From: Staphylococcus saccharolyticus
GTDB lineage: Bacteria; Bacillota; Bacilli; Staphylococcales; Staphylococcaceae
NCBI RefSeq assembly: GCF_900458815.1
Contig: NZ_UHDZ01000001.1
Span: forward strand, 186,001-250,000
DNA: 64,000 nt
Reading direction: 5' to 3'
Shown piece after piece: positions 1-11,300 of this stretch; the first letter of the stretch is position 1; each line of letters opens with the position of its first letter. The notes under the pieces were generated by a model that was given only the letters and a program-made list of their open reading frames with translations, did not search any database and was not told where the DNA came from. Both the position numbers and the translations under genes were made by a program.

Positions 1-518
1 GTCATTGAAGCTGATAAAAATAGAATTAAAATGATGGTTAATCAAGGTGACATTGATATTGGCCTAATAGGTATTACAGAACGAGAGGATGAAGATAGTC
101 AAGTTTCACAATTCTCACTTAATTTAACCACTCATTTTAAATTGATTGTTCCTAAAAAGTCTAAATTAACTTTTAAAGAATATGTTAATTTGGAAGAAAT
201 TTAACAATATCCTTTTGTACTATATGATCGTGGATTTTACCAACATCACTTGAAGAAACACACCATCCACTGAAGATTGTTTTTAAAACGGCTAATCCAA
301 TTGTTCTGATGCGTACAGTTGCTGAAGGTTTAGGTGTAGGTATCGTTTCAGCGTTAATGCTTGAAAATGAACCATTTTTAGATAATGAACTTATAGAGTC
401 AGTACCCCTAGGTAAACCATTTGATTATGCAGTTAATTTTATAGTGATTGCAAATAAAGAAAAGACAAAACAACAAATAGTTTTAGAATTCATTCACTAT
501 TTAAAGAAGAATGAATAA
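1..518 (+). pseudogene. LysR-family regulator, C-terminal part, broken
   Basis: This is the effector-binding half of a LysR-type transcriptional regulator; the DNA-binding half lies before the window. Frame 1 reads through motifs such as GDIDIGLIGI and is stopped by TAA at 202-204. Homology continues after the stop (QYPFVLYDRG), then shifts frame near 255-300, and the last part (309-518) carries the typical MRTVAEGLGVGIVSA segment in which such proteins line the effector pocket. LysR effector domains have this alternating beta-alpha pattern, so the family call is reasonable. At least one nonsense codon and one frameshift make it a pseudogene. Its target genes cannot be told from this fragment. 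Confidence 0.75.
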
Positions 519-579
519 CCATTTTAAATACGTTAAGATAAGCAATAGATATGCAAGGCAGTTAATTTAATGTTCTTGG

Positions 580-873
580 ATGAATATAATTTTTATGAAT
601 CATTTACAGGACATATTACTAGCCATTATATATGCTATTTTACTTGCCATTCATTACTTTTCATTACGTACTGGTAATAAATTATTAGGACTGATTGTAC
701 CTATAGGTGTAGTTATATCGATTATATATATGTATCAAAACGGGTTGCTCCATTTAAAATTAATAAGAGCAATCATTATAGCTATTGTAGCATTAATAAT
801 TTTAGCTATAGAGTGGGATAAAGCGCAAAAAATAAATAATACTTATATCGATTCTCTCAACGTAAGACTTTGA
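580..873 (+). CDS. Small hydrophobic membrane protein, unknown function
   Basis: I do not recognise this 97-residue protein. It has three to four hydrophobic stretches (about residues 8-24, 31-50 and 60-77 from the first ATG), so it is very probably an inner-membrane protein. A second ATG at 595 gives a 92-residue version starting MNHLQDI; neither start has a strong ribosome binding site. The stop codon lies inside the terminator hairpin at 851-885, which ends this transcription unit. It is intact, unlike the genes on both sides. Confidence 0.55.
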   Translation: MNIIFMNHLQDILLAIIYAILLAIHYFSLRTGNKLLGLIVPIGVVISIIYMYQNGLLHLKLIRAIIIAIVALIILAIEWDKAQKINNTYIDSLNVRL

Positions 874-885
874 GAGAATTTTTTA
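851..885 (+). terminator. Rho-independent terminator overlapping the stop codon
   Basis: ATTCTCTCAA at 851-860 pairs perfectly with TTGAGAGAAT at 870-879, followed by a T run. The last codons of the small membrane protein lie within the stem and loop. Confidence 0.85.
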
Positions 886-987
886 TTAGGTGTAAATCGT
901 TTTGATGGATTTTCCATGTCGCATATTATAATAATTTTATATAAACAATCTTTAACATTTAGAATATCATCGAGAGGAACATTGTGA

Positions 988-1590
988 ATGAAACGAATTT
1001 TATTTTTATGTTGTTTTGTATTGATGTTTGCAGTAGCATGTGACTTTAAAGCAACCACAGATAATCAGACGCAACATGAAGAAAAGTCACGTAAAGACAA
1101 AGGAAAACAAGCTAAATCATCAAAAGAAACACAAACGAATCTAGAACAAGAAGCTAAAGTAGGAGATTTACCGGATAAAACTAAAATTGCTTTAGCATTT
1201 TTAGGTGATGATAGCGAAGAGTATTTATTAACTAAAAAAGAAATTTTTGCAGGAAAGTATCATTTAAAAAGTCCTTTTAATAGAGACGCTAATGTACAAA
1301 ATATAACTATACGTGAATATTGAACATATAAAGGTGCACCAAAGGGCATGCAATTCTTTTCCATTGAACCTTCTAATGGAAATTTTCTTCCTATCATAGG
1401 TATTAATGATTAATCAATTTTTATTGCAGGGACTCAAGGTGGTCATGAATATTTTAATTAGTTACTCGACCATAGTAAAACTTTAAAGTTAAAAGAAGTA
1501 TACAACAAATTTAAAAATATTCCGGAATTATTCAAAATTGAAGAGAAGATTAATTTCACAAATAGTCATCCTAATATGAATTAAATTTAA
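988..1590 (+). pseudogene. Lipoprotein gene with several in-frame stops
   Basis: The start MKRILFLCCFVLMFAVAC is a lipoprotein signal peptide with a lipobox cysteine at residue 18, followed by a charged, low-complexity linker typical of staphylococcal lipoproteins. The first stop is TGA at 1321-1323. The same frame then continues with protein-like sequence (TYKGAPKGMQFFSIEP, GTQGGHEYFN) interrupted by TAA at about 1411 and TAG at about 1459, and ends near 1590. So it is one reading frame with at least three nonsense codons and no frameshift. The truncated product of 111 residues might still be made. Function unknown; no family recognised. Confidence 0.65.
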
Positions 1591-1864
1591 TTTAATAATT
1601 TTATTCTTAAAACTGATTTCTATAATTATATAGAAGTAAGTTTTTAAATTTTCAAAAATATTAACACTTAATTACTTAAATTGGACTTTTAGGATTTATT
1701 GAACAAGTTAATTTTGATTTTTATTATCGTTTTAGTATGAACTCTCACACAATTCATTCCTCGCTATATTATCACTTCTAAAAAATTTAAATAAAAAAGT
1801 ATGTGTAGTTAAATAAAAGTGATTTGTTATATCACCGATTTATTTCTGAAAGGGGTATTGGTTT

Positions 1865-3203
1865 ATGACAAGTGATTCTATAACTAAAACTAAACGTAAT
1901 GCAATGGTCGCTGTGATGTTAATTAGTGCGTTTGTATCTATGCTAAATCAAACCATTTTAAATACTGCATTACCAGCGATAATCAAGGGATTGAACATCA
2001 CAGAAACGACAGCTCAGTGGTTAATTACAGAGTTTATGTTAGTCAACGGTATTTATGATTCCGCTCACAGCTTTTTTAATGGATAAATATACTACACGTC
2101 AATTGTATATCTTTTCAATGGCTATCTTTCTTATTGGATCAATACTAGCATCATTAGCACCGAGTTTTAGTATTTTAATGATTGCTCGAGTTATTTAAGC
2201 CATTGGTGCTGGTATTTTATTACCTTTAATGCAATTTACTGTATTTACATTATTCCCTGCAGATCAAAGGGGCTTGCAGGTGTTGTTGTACAAACTGCAC
2301 CAGCCATTGGTCCAACTTTAACTGGGTTATTCATTGATTATTTTAGATAAAATATCGGTAGTGTATTCAACCTTTGGGTTTGGACTTATTTTATTTGCGT
2401 TTAGTAGTGCGAGTACCTTTGGAATAGCTTCAGCACCACTTATTGTTACTTTTATTTTAGGATTAATGATTATCGCAATATTTACTTTCCGACAATTAAG
2501 AATTAAATATCCAGTTTTAAATATTCGTGTATTTAAAAACAAAACCTTTGCATTATCGGCTGTATCTTCAATGCTTGTATACATTACAATGGCCACGCCA
2601 GCATTACTTATCCCTATGTATATTCAAACAGGACTAGGACTTTCGGCGTTACTTTCAGGTATAGTTGTCCTACCTGGTGCGGGGTGTAATGGTCTGATTA
2701 TGGTATATACAGGAAAGGTATTTGATAAATACGGAATAAAAGTTTTAGCTATACCTGGTTTCATCTTATTGATTATCATGACGTTTTTATATTTATTCTT
2801 AACTGCAGATACACCATTTTGGTATGTGGTTGTCGTTTATGCTATTCGTATGGTTGCTTTAGGATTATTGATTATGCCACTTAACACGGTAGGACTTAAT
2901 GCACTTGAGTCAGAAGATATTTCACATGGCACTGCTATTATGAACTCGTTACGTATTATTGCTGGAGCTATGGGTACAGCAATTAGTATTACTATTTTTT
3001 CAATTGCAGCCAAAAGTTATACGTCGACTCACCATACAATGTCTAAAGCTAAGTTAATTAAAGTATCAACCATTCATGGTGTTGACGTGGCATTTATGTT
3101 TATTACTGTTCTCATAGTTATAGGTACAATTTTAGCGTTATTTATTAAAGAAGAACGCCAACGTCAATCTTCTAATTCGGATAATCAATCTGAAAATTTA
3201 TAA
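1865..3203 (+). pseudogene. 14-TM MFS drug exporter (DHA2, QacA/EmrB type), broken
   Basis: The start at 1865 follows a good ribosome binding site (GAAAGGGG). The product would be a proton-driven multidrug exporter: the segments NQTILNTALPAIIKGLN, ARVI-stop-AIGAGILLPL and TAPAIGPTLTG are conserved in the DHA2 family. Lesions: one extra T near 2052 shifts the frame; the conserved Gln of the RVIQAIGAG motif is TAA (2196-2198), a single C-to-T change; a short deletion near 2275; and a larger deletion near 2335 that removes one or two membrane helices. The remaining 289-residue frame (2334-3203) encodes the C-terminal half, roughly eight membrane segments. A functional exporter is unlikely. Confidence 0.85.
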
Positions 3204-3274
3204 ATACTAAAAGTGAGCCTCGAATATAAATAACATCTAAAGGTTATTAAACTTTTTTGTGATTAACTTGTAAT

Positions 3275-3525
3275 TACGCTTATATCAAGCTTTTCTCAAA
3301 TAAAGATGGGTCCTAGCATAGAGGATTTTACTCAAGAATTCTTCAAACAAAAGAAGCAAGGGATTGGAGCTCCAACATAGAGAATCTAAAAACAATGTAA
3401 GTTGAGGTTTTAAATCAAAACACAAAGATGCTCAATAAAGATTATATAAACAATTAAATCTGTAAATATCTCGCGGGAGTGGGACTTTGAATTCAAAATG
3501 AATTCGGTCCTACTTCTGCCTTATT
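3275..3525 (+). repeat. Staphylococcal intergenic repeat, copy A (degenerate)
   Basis: It shares blocks with three other copies in this window (19988-20129 reversed, 36927-37083, 56529-56632): TATATCAAGCTTTT at 3281, ACAATGTAAGTTG near 3400, and GGGAGTGGGAC...GAATTC near 3476-3510. The middle is diverged. The rest of the 650-bp gap between the exporter pseudogene and the next gene (3204-3860) is AT-rich with no convincing gene. Confidence 0.6.
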
Positions 3526-3860
3526 TTTGTCAAAGATAATTTTACAAACGTTAGAATGAATAGAGAGCGATGTAAGTCTAACCGTTGTGTTAGTAGTGAA
3601 ACGGTTGATTTCAAATTTTTACAATAACTTAAAAAGTATTCAAATTTTAAAAATTAAAGATAATAACCGTAATCATATCAATCATTCTGTAATAATTGTT
3701 TCTAAAATGAAACTTGCAATTAATTTTAAAAACGATTATAGATATTAATATAAGTGATATGTCAGTGAATTGAGCTTAATTAAATAGTTAAGCAATATAT
3801 TATGGTCACTTATCAAGGGTTTATACTTATAAATACATCAACAGAGAAAGAAGGATGAAT

Positions 3861-5099
3861 GTGAAGCAATTAAGTACGACTTTAAAAGTCCGATTAATAT
3901 GCGATTTTTTTCAAAATATTATAGTAACAGCATTTTTACCATTTATAGCATTGTATTTAACGGATATGGTTAATCAACGATTTGCAGGTTTATTTCTCTT
4001 TATACTTGTCATTATTAACTTTCCTATATCTTTAATTTCAGGTCATATTATAGAACGTTTACCTAAAAAGACGTTGACGTTAACTTACCAATTGATTTTA
4101 AGTATGATGCTTATTGTTATGGCATTTTCAACTTCAAAACATAGCGCTTTAATTGCAATATTTTGTATTGCTTATGCTATCTTTAGTATCACTATAGGAA
4201 TGCAACAACCTGTGATGGATACGATTATTATGGATGCCATTACACCCGAAGTAGAACATTATATTTATAAAATTAGTTATTGGCTTACAAACATTGCTGT
4301 GACATTAGGGGCATTGATTGGTGGATTGATGTATAGTGCGCATAAATCTTTGTTATTTTTAATTGCTTTTGTGATTTATATGACCGTATTTATCGCACTT
4401 TATATTTGGTTGCCTAAAGATTTAAACAAAGTAAATGAATTGAGCGTACAAGATTCTAAACAAACGCGTTTTTCTATGAAACAAATTTTACATAGTTATA
4501 AACCGGCTTTTAAAGACACAACGTATCTATTACTGATTGTAGGGTTTAGTATTTTAACAATGGGTGAATTATCGGCATCATCTTATATTTCAATTCGTTT
4601 GAAACAAGAATTTGATCCTATCACACTTTTTTCACTGCATATTACCGGAGTTAAAATGTACTCACTTCTATTGATGACAAATACAATTATTGTCATTATT
4701 TTTACGTATTTTATTTCAAAAATAGTTATGAAAATGAATGTCAAAAAAGCATTACTGATTGGCATTATTTTTTATGTTGTTGGGTACTCCAATCTCACTT
4801 ATCTTAATCATTTTGCGTTACTTATTATATTCATGATTATAGCGACAATAGGAGAAATGGTTTATTCTCCAATTCTTGAAGAAAATCGTTTTAAAATGGT
4901 TCCTTCTCATAAAAGAGGGACATATTCAGCAGTGCATGCTTTAGGATTTAACCTAGCTGAATTACTTGCAAGATTTGGGATTATACTAGGTGTATTTTTA
5001 ACCTCAACAGAGATGGGAATCTATATGTTTGTTTTATTACTACTAGGTGGCATGTCGCTTTATATTGCTGTTAGTCGTTTTAATAATGCAAATTTATAA
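3861..5099 (+). CDS. LmrP-like MFS exporter upstream of ausA
   Basis: This is an intact major facilitator protein of about 412 residues with twelve hydrophobic segments. I place the start at GTG 3861 (VKQLSTTLKV) because the ribosome binding site GAAGG at 3850-3854 is directly against the ATG at 3855 but well spaced from this GTG. In S. aureus, as I recall it, the gene before ausA is also annotated as similar to the lactococcal multidrug transporter LmrP; the arrangement here matches. It lies 200 bp upstream of ausA on the same strand. I infer that it may export the pyrazinones or protect the producer, but no sequence feature proves the substrate. Confidence 0.75.
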   Translation: MKQLSTTLKVRLICDFFQNIIVTAFLPFIALYLTDMVNQRFAGLFLFILVIINFPISLISGHIIERLPKKTLTLTYQLILSMMLIVMAFSTSKHSALIAIFCIAYAIFSITIGMQQPVMDTIIMDAITPEVEHYIYKISYWLTNIAVTLGALIGGLMYSAHKSLLFLIAFVIYMTVFIALYIWLPKDLNKVNELSVQDSKQTRFSMKQILHSYKPAFKDTTYLLLIVGFSILTMGELSASSYISIRLKQEFDPITLFSLHITGVKMYSLLLMTNTIIVIIFTYFISKIVMKMNVKKALLIGIIFYVVGYSNLTYLNHFALLIIFMIIATIGEMVYSPILEENRFKMVPSHKRGTYSAVHALGFNLAELLARFGIILGVFLTSTEMGIYMFVLLLLGGMSLYIAVSRFNNANL

Positions 5100-5301
5100 T
5101 AATTGTAAAATTAGAAATGTATAATTCATACCGAATTTCTCGTAATTTGACAAAAATAATATTTATTAAGGTTTTGTTAAATATTATTTTATTAATTGTT
5201 TTCACACGCCAAAATATACTAATATATAGCTTGGCTAGAAAATGAACCAATGTAAGATGTTAGTGAATAATTGAAGTAATGAATATGAAAGAAGGACTTA
5301 A

Positions 5302-8300
5302 ATGAGTATTGAAGCATTGCATTTTCAAAAGTATTTTTATTTTAAATATTTAAGACAATCATCCTCGAAACATAGGATGACATACTGGGTCAGGTTAGAT
5401 AATGAGATTGAACGTCATCGATTGATGTATGCGTTATTAGGTGTTATTCAACATCAACCTATTTTACGTACACAATTTGTGACAGATGATATCAACCAAT
5501 TAAGAGTAAACATTCGAGAGTTTTTCCCATTTATTGAAATTAAAGAAATTAAAGAAAGTTCTAAAAATCTCGACATTGAAGTATTCTTCAAAAATGAGTT
5601 GAATTCTTACTATTTCAATCAACTACCTCTATTTAATTTCAAAATTTATCAGTTTCTTGATGATGCATACCTACTTTTAGATTTCCATTCTACGATTTTT
5701 GATGAAAGTCAATTTAACGATTTTTTAAGACAGTTGAATACGGCTTATGCCCATTCTTTATGTCATGAACACTCAGTTTCTGATTTTTATAACATGATTA
5801 AAGAGATGAATGAAGAGACTGAACTTGTCGCTCATCAATCGAAGAATTTTAAGGTGTTAAACGCAGATCATGATAATTATGCGTATATGCCAGTTAGAAA
5901 TGCATCTGAAAAGAAAAAGATGCGTAGTATCTATACGCCATTGTCATCACTTGACGTGAATCAATTAATCGTCAGTACCTATTTAGCTAATCATTTTATG
6001 AGTCAATCATCAGAAGTGACATTAGGTATTCATTTTCCGATGGAGTACGAAAAAGAAGATGAGATGATGTTGCCAAATACTAGCATAGCACCGCTTAATA
6101 TGAATATTGATCAAAACGCTACGGTTGAAAGTATTATAACTGAATGTCATAAGATTCTTGAAGGATTTAAAAAGTATGGTGTGTCCTTTGTTACGCAACC
6201 AAAAGCAGAAATGCTAGAAATAGAAACGATGGTTCATATTGCAACAGTGCATCAACAATTTGAACTTAATCATATTTGTCATCATCTTAACCGTTTATAT
6301 AGCGAGACGTCATCATTGGCAGATTTAGAGATTTATCCACATGTTCAAGGCGGTTTTGATTTAGTATATAATGCTCACGCTTATGATGATTTAACTGTGA
6401 ATACTTTAATCAAATTAATTAGCAGTATATATATGCAAATTACACAAAATTCATCATTGTCGGTCAAAGAAATACAATTAAGTGACCAAATAGATTTAAC
6501 TAAATATGACATGATTAATCAACAAAATGATGACTTAAATATCGATACCGGTTCTTATGAAACAGTTGTAGAACGTTTTGAATATCAAGTGCAACAACAT
6601 CCAGAAAGTATTGCACTCATATTCGAACAACAATTAATGACATATAATGAATTAAATCAGCATGCTAATCTTTTAGCACAAAGATTACGTTCGACATATC
6701 GTATTGAGCCTAATGATACAGTGGCTTTAATTGCAGATCGTAGTTTGGAAATGATTGTTGGAATGTTAGGTATCTTGAAAGCAGGTGCAGGCTACTTACC
6801 AATTGATCCAGATTATCCTGATGAAAGAACAAATTATATTATTGAAGATGCAAGACCTAAGGCGATTGTTACGTATCATACGACATTACAATCAGACTTA
6901 CCTAAAGTGAAATTAGAAACTCTAGAGTGGTCAATGGCGCATCATATCGATAATCCTCGTCGTATTAATAGTACTGAAGATATCGCCTATGTAATCTATA
7001 CATCAGGGACTACTGGTAGGCCTAAAGGGACACTTGTACCACATAGAGGTATTGATCGTTTAGTACACAAACCTAATTACGTCAAACTTAATGAAACTAC
7101 AACAGTCTTATTATCAGGAACTGTTGCATTTGATGCTGCAACATTTGAAATATACGGAGCGTTATTAAATGGTGGCCGTTTAGTGATCACTTCTAAAGAT
7201 ACATTGCTTAACCCGACACTATTAGGTCAAGCAATTGCTGAAAATAAAGTAAATACCATGTGGTTAACGTCATCATTGTTTAATCAAATTGCGAGTGAAC
7301 GTATCGAAGCACTAGAATCGTTAACTTATTTACTTATTGGTGGGGAAGTGTTAAATGCTAAGTGGGTTCATTTATTAAATTCACGTGAGCGTCATCCTCA
7401 AATTATCAATGGTTATGGACCGACAGAGAATACAACATTTACTACAACATTTGCGATTCCTCCAGAGTTGCCTTCACGTATACCGATTGGTTTGCCTATT
7501 AGTGGAACGACGGTTTATGTCATGCAAGGTGAACGTATTTGTGGCGTAGGTGTTCCAGGTGAGTTGTGTATTGGCGGTGCAGGTTTGGCAAAAGGTTATT
7601 TAAATCAACCTGAATTAACTGCTGAACGCTTTATTCAGTCACCTTTTAAAAATGAAACATTATATCGAAGCGGTGATTTAGTTCGCCTGCAAGAAGATGG
7701 TAATATTGATTACATTAGCCGTATTGATAAACAAGTAAAAATACGTGGATTCAGAATAGAACTGTCAGAAATTGAAAAAGTGATTGAAGCCATACGTGAT
7801 ATCAACAAAGCTGTAGTCATTGTTCGAGAACAAGATCAAGACAAACAAATCGTAGCATATTATGAAGCGTCTCAATCACAATCTACAAGTCAATTGAAGG
7901 ATATATTAAGTGAAACTTTACCAGATTATATGATACCGGTTCATTTCATGAAAGTAGACCGTATCCCAATTACAATTAATGGGAAATTGGATAAACGTGC
8001 TTTGCCTGAAATTGAAACGGTTGATAACGACAATTATGTTGCACCACGTAATGATATAGAAAGAATTGTTTGTCGTATTTTTGAAGAAATTTTACATGTA
8101 GATCAAGTCGGTATTAAAGATAATTTCTTTGAATTAGGTGGACACTCTCTTAGAGCAACGTTAGTCGTGAACCGTATTGAAGAGCAGTTGAAAAAACGTC
8201 TTAAAGTTGGCGATTTAATGAAATCACCTACTGTAGAACAAATTGTAGAACAAATTGAAGAAATTCAAAATGATGTTTACGAAGTGATTCCAAAAGTAGA

Positions 8301-11300
8301 AGAAGCTTATCAATATGAATTAAGTGCATCGCAAAAAAGTATGTATTTACTATGGAGTGTAAACCCAGAAGATACAGTTTATAACATTCCATTCCTATGG
8401 CGATTAACTTCTGAATTAAATGTACCTCAACTTAAACGAGCATTAACAAAATTAATTGAACGTCATGAAATATTGCGTACGCAATATGTGATTGACGATA
8501 ATGAAGTTAAACAGCGTATTGCAACAAATGTCGAACCGGATTTCGAAGAGGTAACGACAAATCTTACAAATGAACAAGACATGATTCAAGCATTTATGGA
8601 ACCATTTAATTTAGAACAACCGAGTCAGATACGCGTGAAATATATTCATACACCAAATCAAGATTACTTATTCATGGACACACATCATAGTATTAACGAT
8701 GGTATGAGTAATACGATTTTATTATCTGACTTGAATGCTTTATATCAAGATAAAGCACTACCTGAACTTAAGCTCCAATATAAAGACTATAGTGAGTGGA
8801 TGGCACATCGTGACTTATCTAAACAACGTCGATATTGGTTACAACAATTTGAGAATGAAGTACCTGTTTTAAACATGCCAACAGACTATCCAAGACCAAG
8901 CATTAAAACAACAAAGGGTGATATGTTGGTATTCCATTATGAGCACAAATTAAAAGAACAATTGAAATCATATGTTGAACAACATCAAATGACTGATTTT
9001 ATGTTCTTTGCAAGTGCAATCATGGTATTGCTTCACAAATATACACGTCAAGATGATATCGTTATTGGTAGTGTAATCAGTGCACGTACTCATCGTGATA
9101 CAGAAAATATGTTAGGGATGTTTGCGAATACACTTGTTTATCGTGGTCGACCTGAGGGAGATAAAACGTGGAAACAATTTATGTCAGAAATGAAAGAGAC
9201 AAGTTTAGGTGCATATGAGCATCAAGAATATCCATTTGAGAGTCTTGTTAATGATCTTGTGGATGAACGAGATGCATCGCATAACCCATTATTTGATGTA
9301 ATGCTCGTGCTTCAAAACAACGAGACCAATCATGCGAACTTTGGACATAGTAAACTCACACACATTCCACCTCAATCGACAACAGCTAAATTCGATTTAT
9401 CATTTATTATTGAGGAAGATCAAGATGATTATGTTGTCAATATTGAATATAATACAGATTTATACAGCCAAGAAACAATCCACTACATTGCACAGCAACT
9501 TGAAACAATTATAAAACATGTGATTTCTACTGAAGATGTAAGAATTCAAGATATTAATGAAAATGAAAACCTCTTAGACTGGATGAATAAACACATCAAT
9601 CATCGTTCTTTACCTTTACCTGAAAATAAATCTATCCAACGACGACTAAATGATGTGATGAACGTAAAAGCAAGTGATGTTGCATTAAAAATGAGTGGTC
9701 AATCTATGACTTATCAAGAGTTGAATCACTATGCCAATAGCATTGCTAATGCATTGATACAACAAGGTATTCACAAAGGTGAACGTGTTGCGCTTTTAAC
9801 TGAGCGTAGTTTTGAAATGGTAGCCAGTATGATTGCTGTAATAAAAGTTGGAGCATCGTATGTACCGATAGATGTTACTTATCCTGATAAACGTATTGAA
9901 TACATCTTAGAAGATGCTGAAGTAGCAGCAATCTTGACATATGGTAAGTCCATAGAAACGCACATACCAATGATTAAAATAGAAGATATTCATGTGGATG
10001 AAAATAATAAAAACTTAAATATTGAATACAATGGTAACTTAGATGATGATATTTATCATATTTATACATCAGGAACAACTGGTAAGCCAAAAGCTGTATC
10101 AGTAATACAACGTAATGTATTAAATTTGGTTCATGCTTGGACAGAAAGACTAAGTTTATCTGATGATGAAGTTTATCTACAATACGCTAATTATGTATTT
10201 GATGCTTCAGCAACTGATTTTTACTGTAGTTTATTAAATGGATATCCGCTAGTGATTGCAACGTCGACTGAACGTACAAATACAGAACAACTTGAAAGAC
10301 TGATTTTACAAGAGAAAATTACAATCGCATCTATTCCATTGCAAGTTTACAATGTCATGCACAATTTCTATATTCCTAAAGTCATTACTGGCGGTGCTAC
10401 AAGTACACCTGCTTTTGTGCAACATATTACTAAACATTGTGATATGTATATCAATGCTTATGGACCTTCTGAGAATACGGTTATTGCAATGTGTTGGACT
10501 CATACAAAAGGTGAGCCAATTCCTTCAACGATTCCAATTGGACAACCTTTAGCCAATGTTGAAGTTTACATTATGTCAGGACTGCAACTCTGTGGTGTTG
10601 GTATCCCTGGAGAATTATGTATTGCAGGGGAAAGTTTAACTTCAGGCTATTTAAATCGACCAGAACTTTCTGCTGGAAAATTTATAGATAACCCATTTGG
10701 TAAAGGTAGACTATATAGAAGCGGAGATTTAGCGCGTCTGACACCAGATGGTCAAATCGAGTTTCTTGGAAGAATGGATAAACAAGTTAAAGTTCATGGT
10801 TATCGTATTGAACTCGGTGAAATCGAAAATGTAATTGATTCAGTTGATACTGTGTCAGATAGTGTTGTTATTTTAGCAAACCAAGGTGAGCGTGAAGTTC
10901 TGCATGCTTATTATGTAGGGCGCCAAGAGGATGAACATCGCATAGAACAACAATTAAATCAACATTTACCAAAATATATGATTCCTAAAACGTTAACAGC
11001 TATTGATGAAATTCCATTAACTGGAAATGATAAAGTTGACGAGTCAAAATTACCTTCACCAAAAGTTCAACAAAATGGACTTATCGAACCACGTAATGAA
11101 ATTGAGCGTGAATTTGCAGAAACGATTGTTGATGTATTAGAAATTCCTTCAGTAAGTATTGATGATGACTTTTTCGAAATTGGTGGTACATCATTGGATG
11201 CCATGGTTGTTGTATCAAAACTTAAATTAAAGAATATCCATCTAACAATGCAAGATATGTATCAATTTAAAACAATCCGTTATCTTGCAGATCATTTTGA

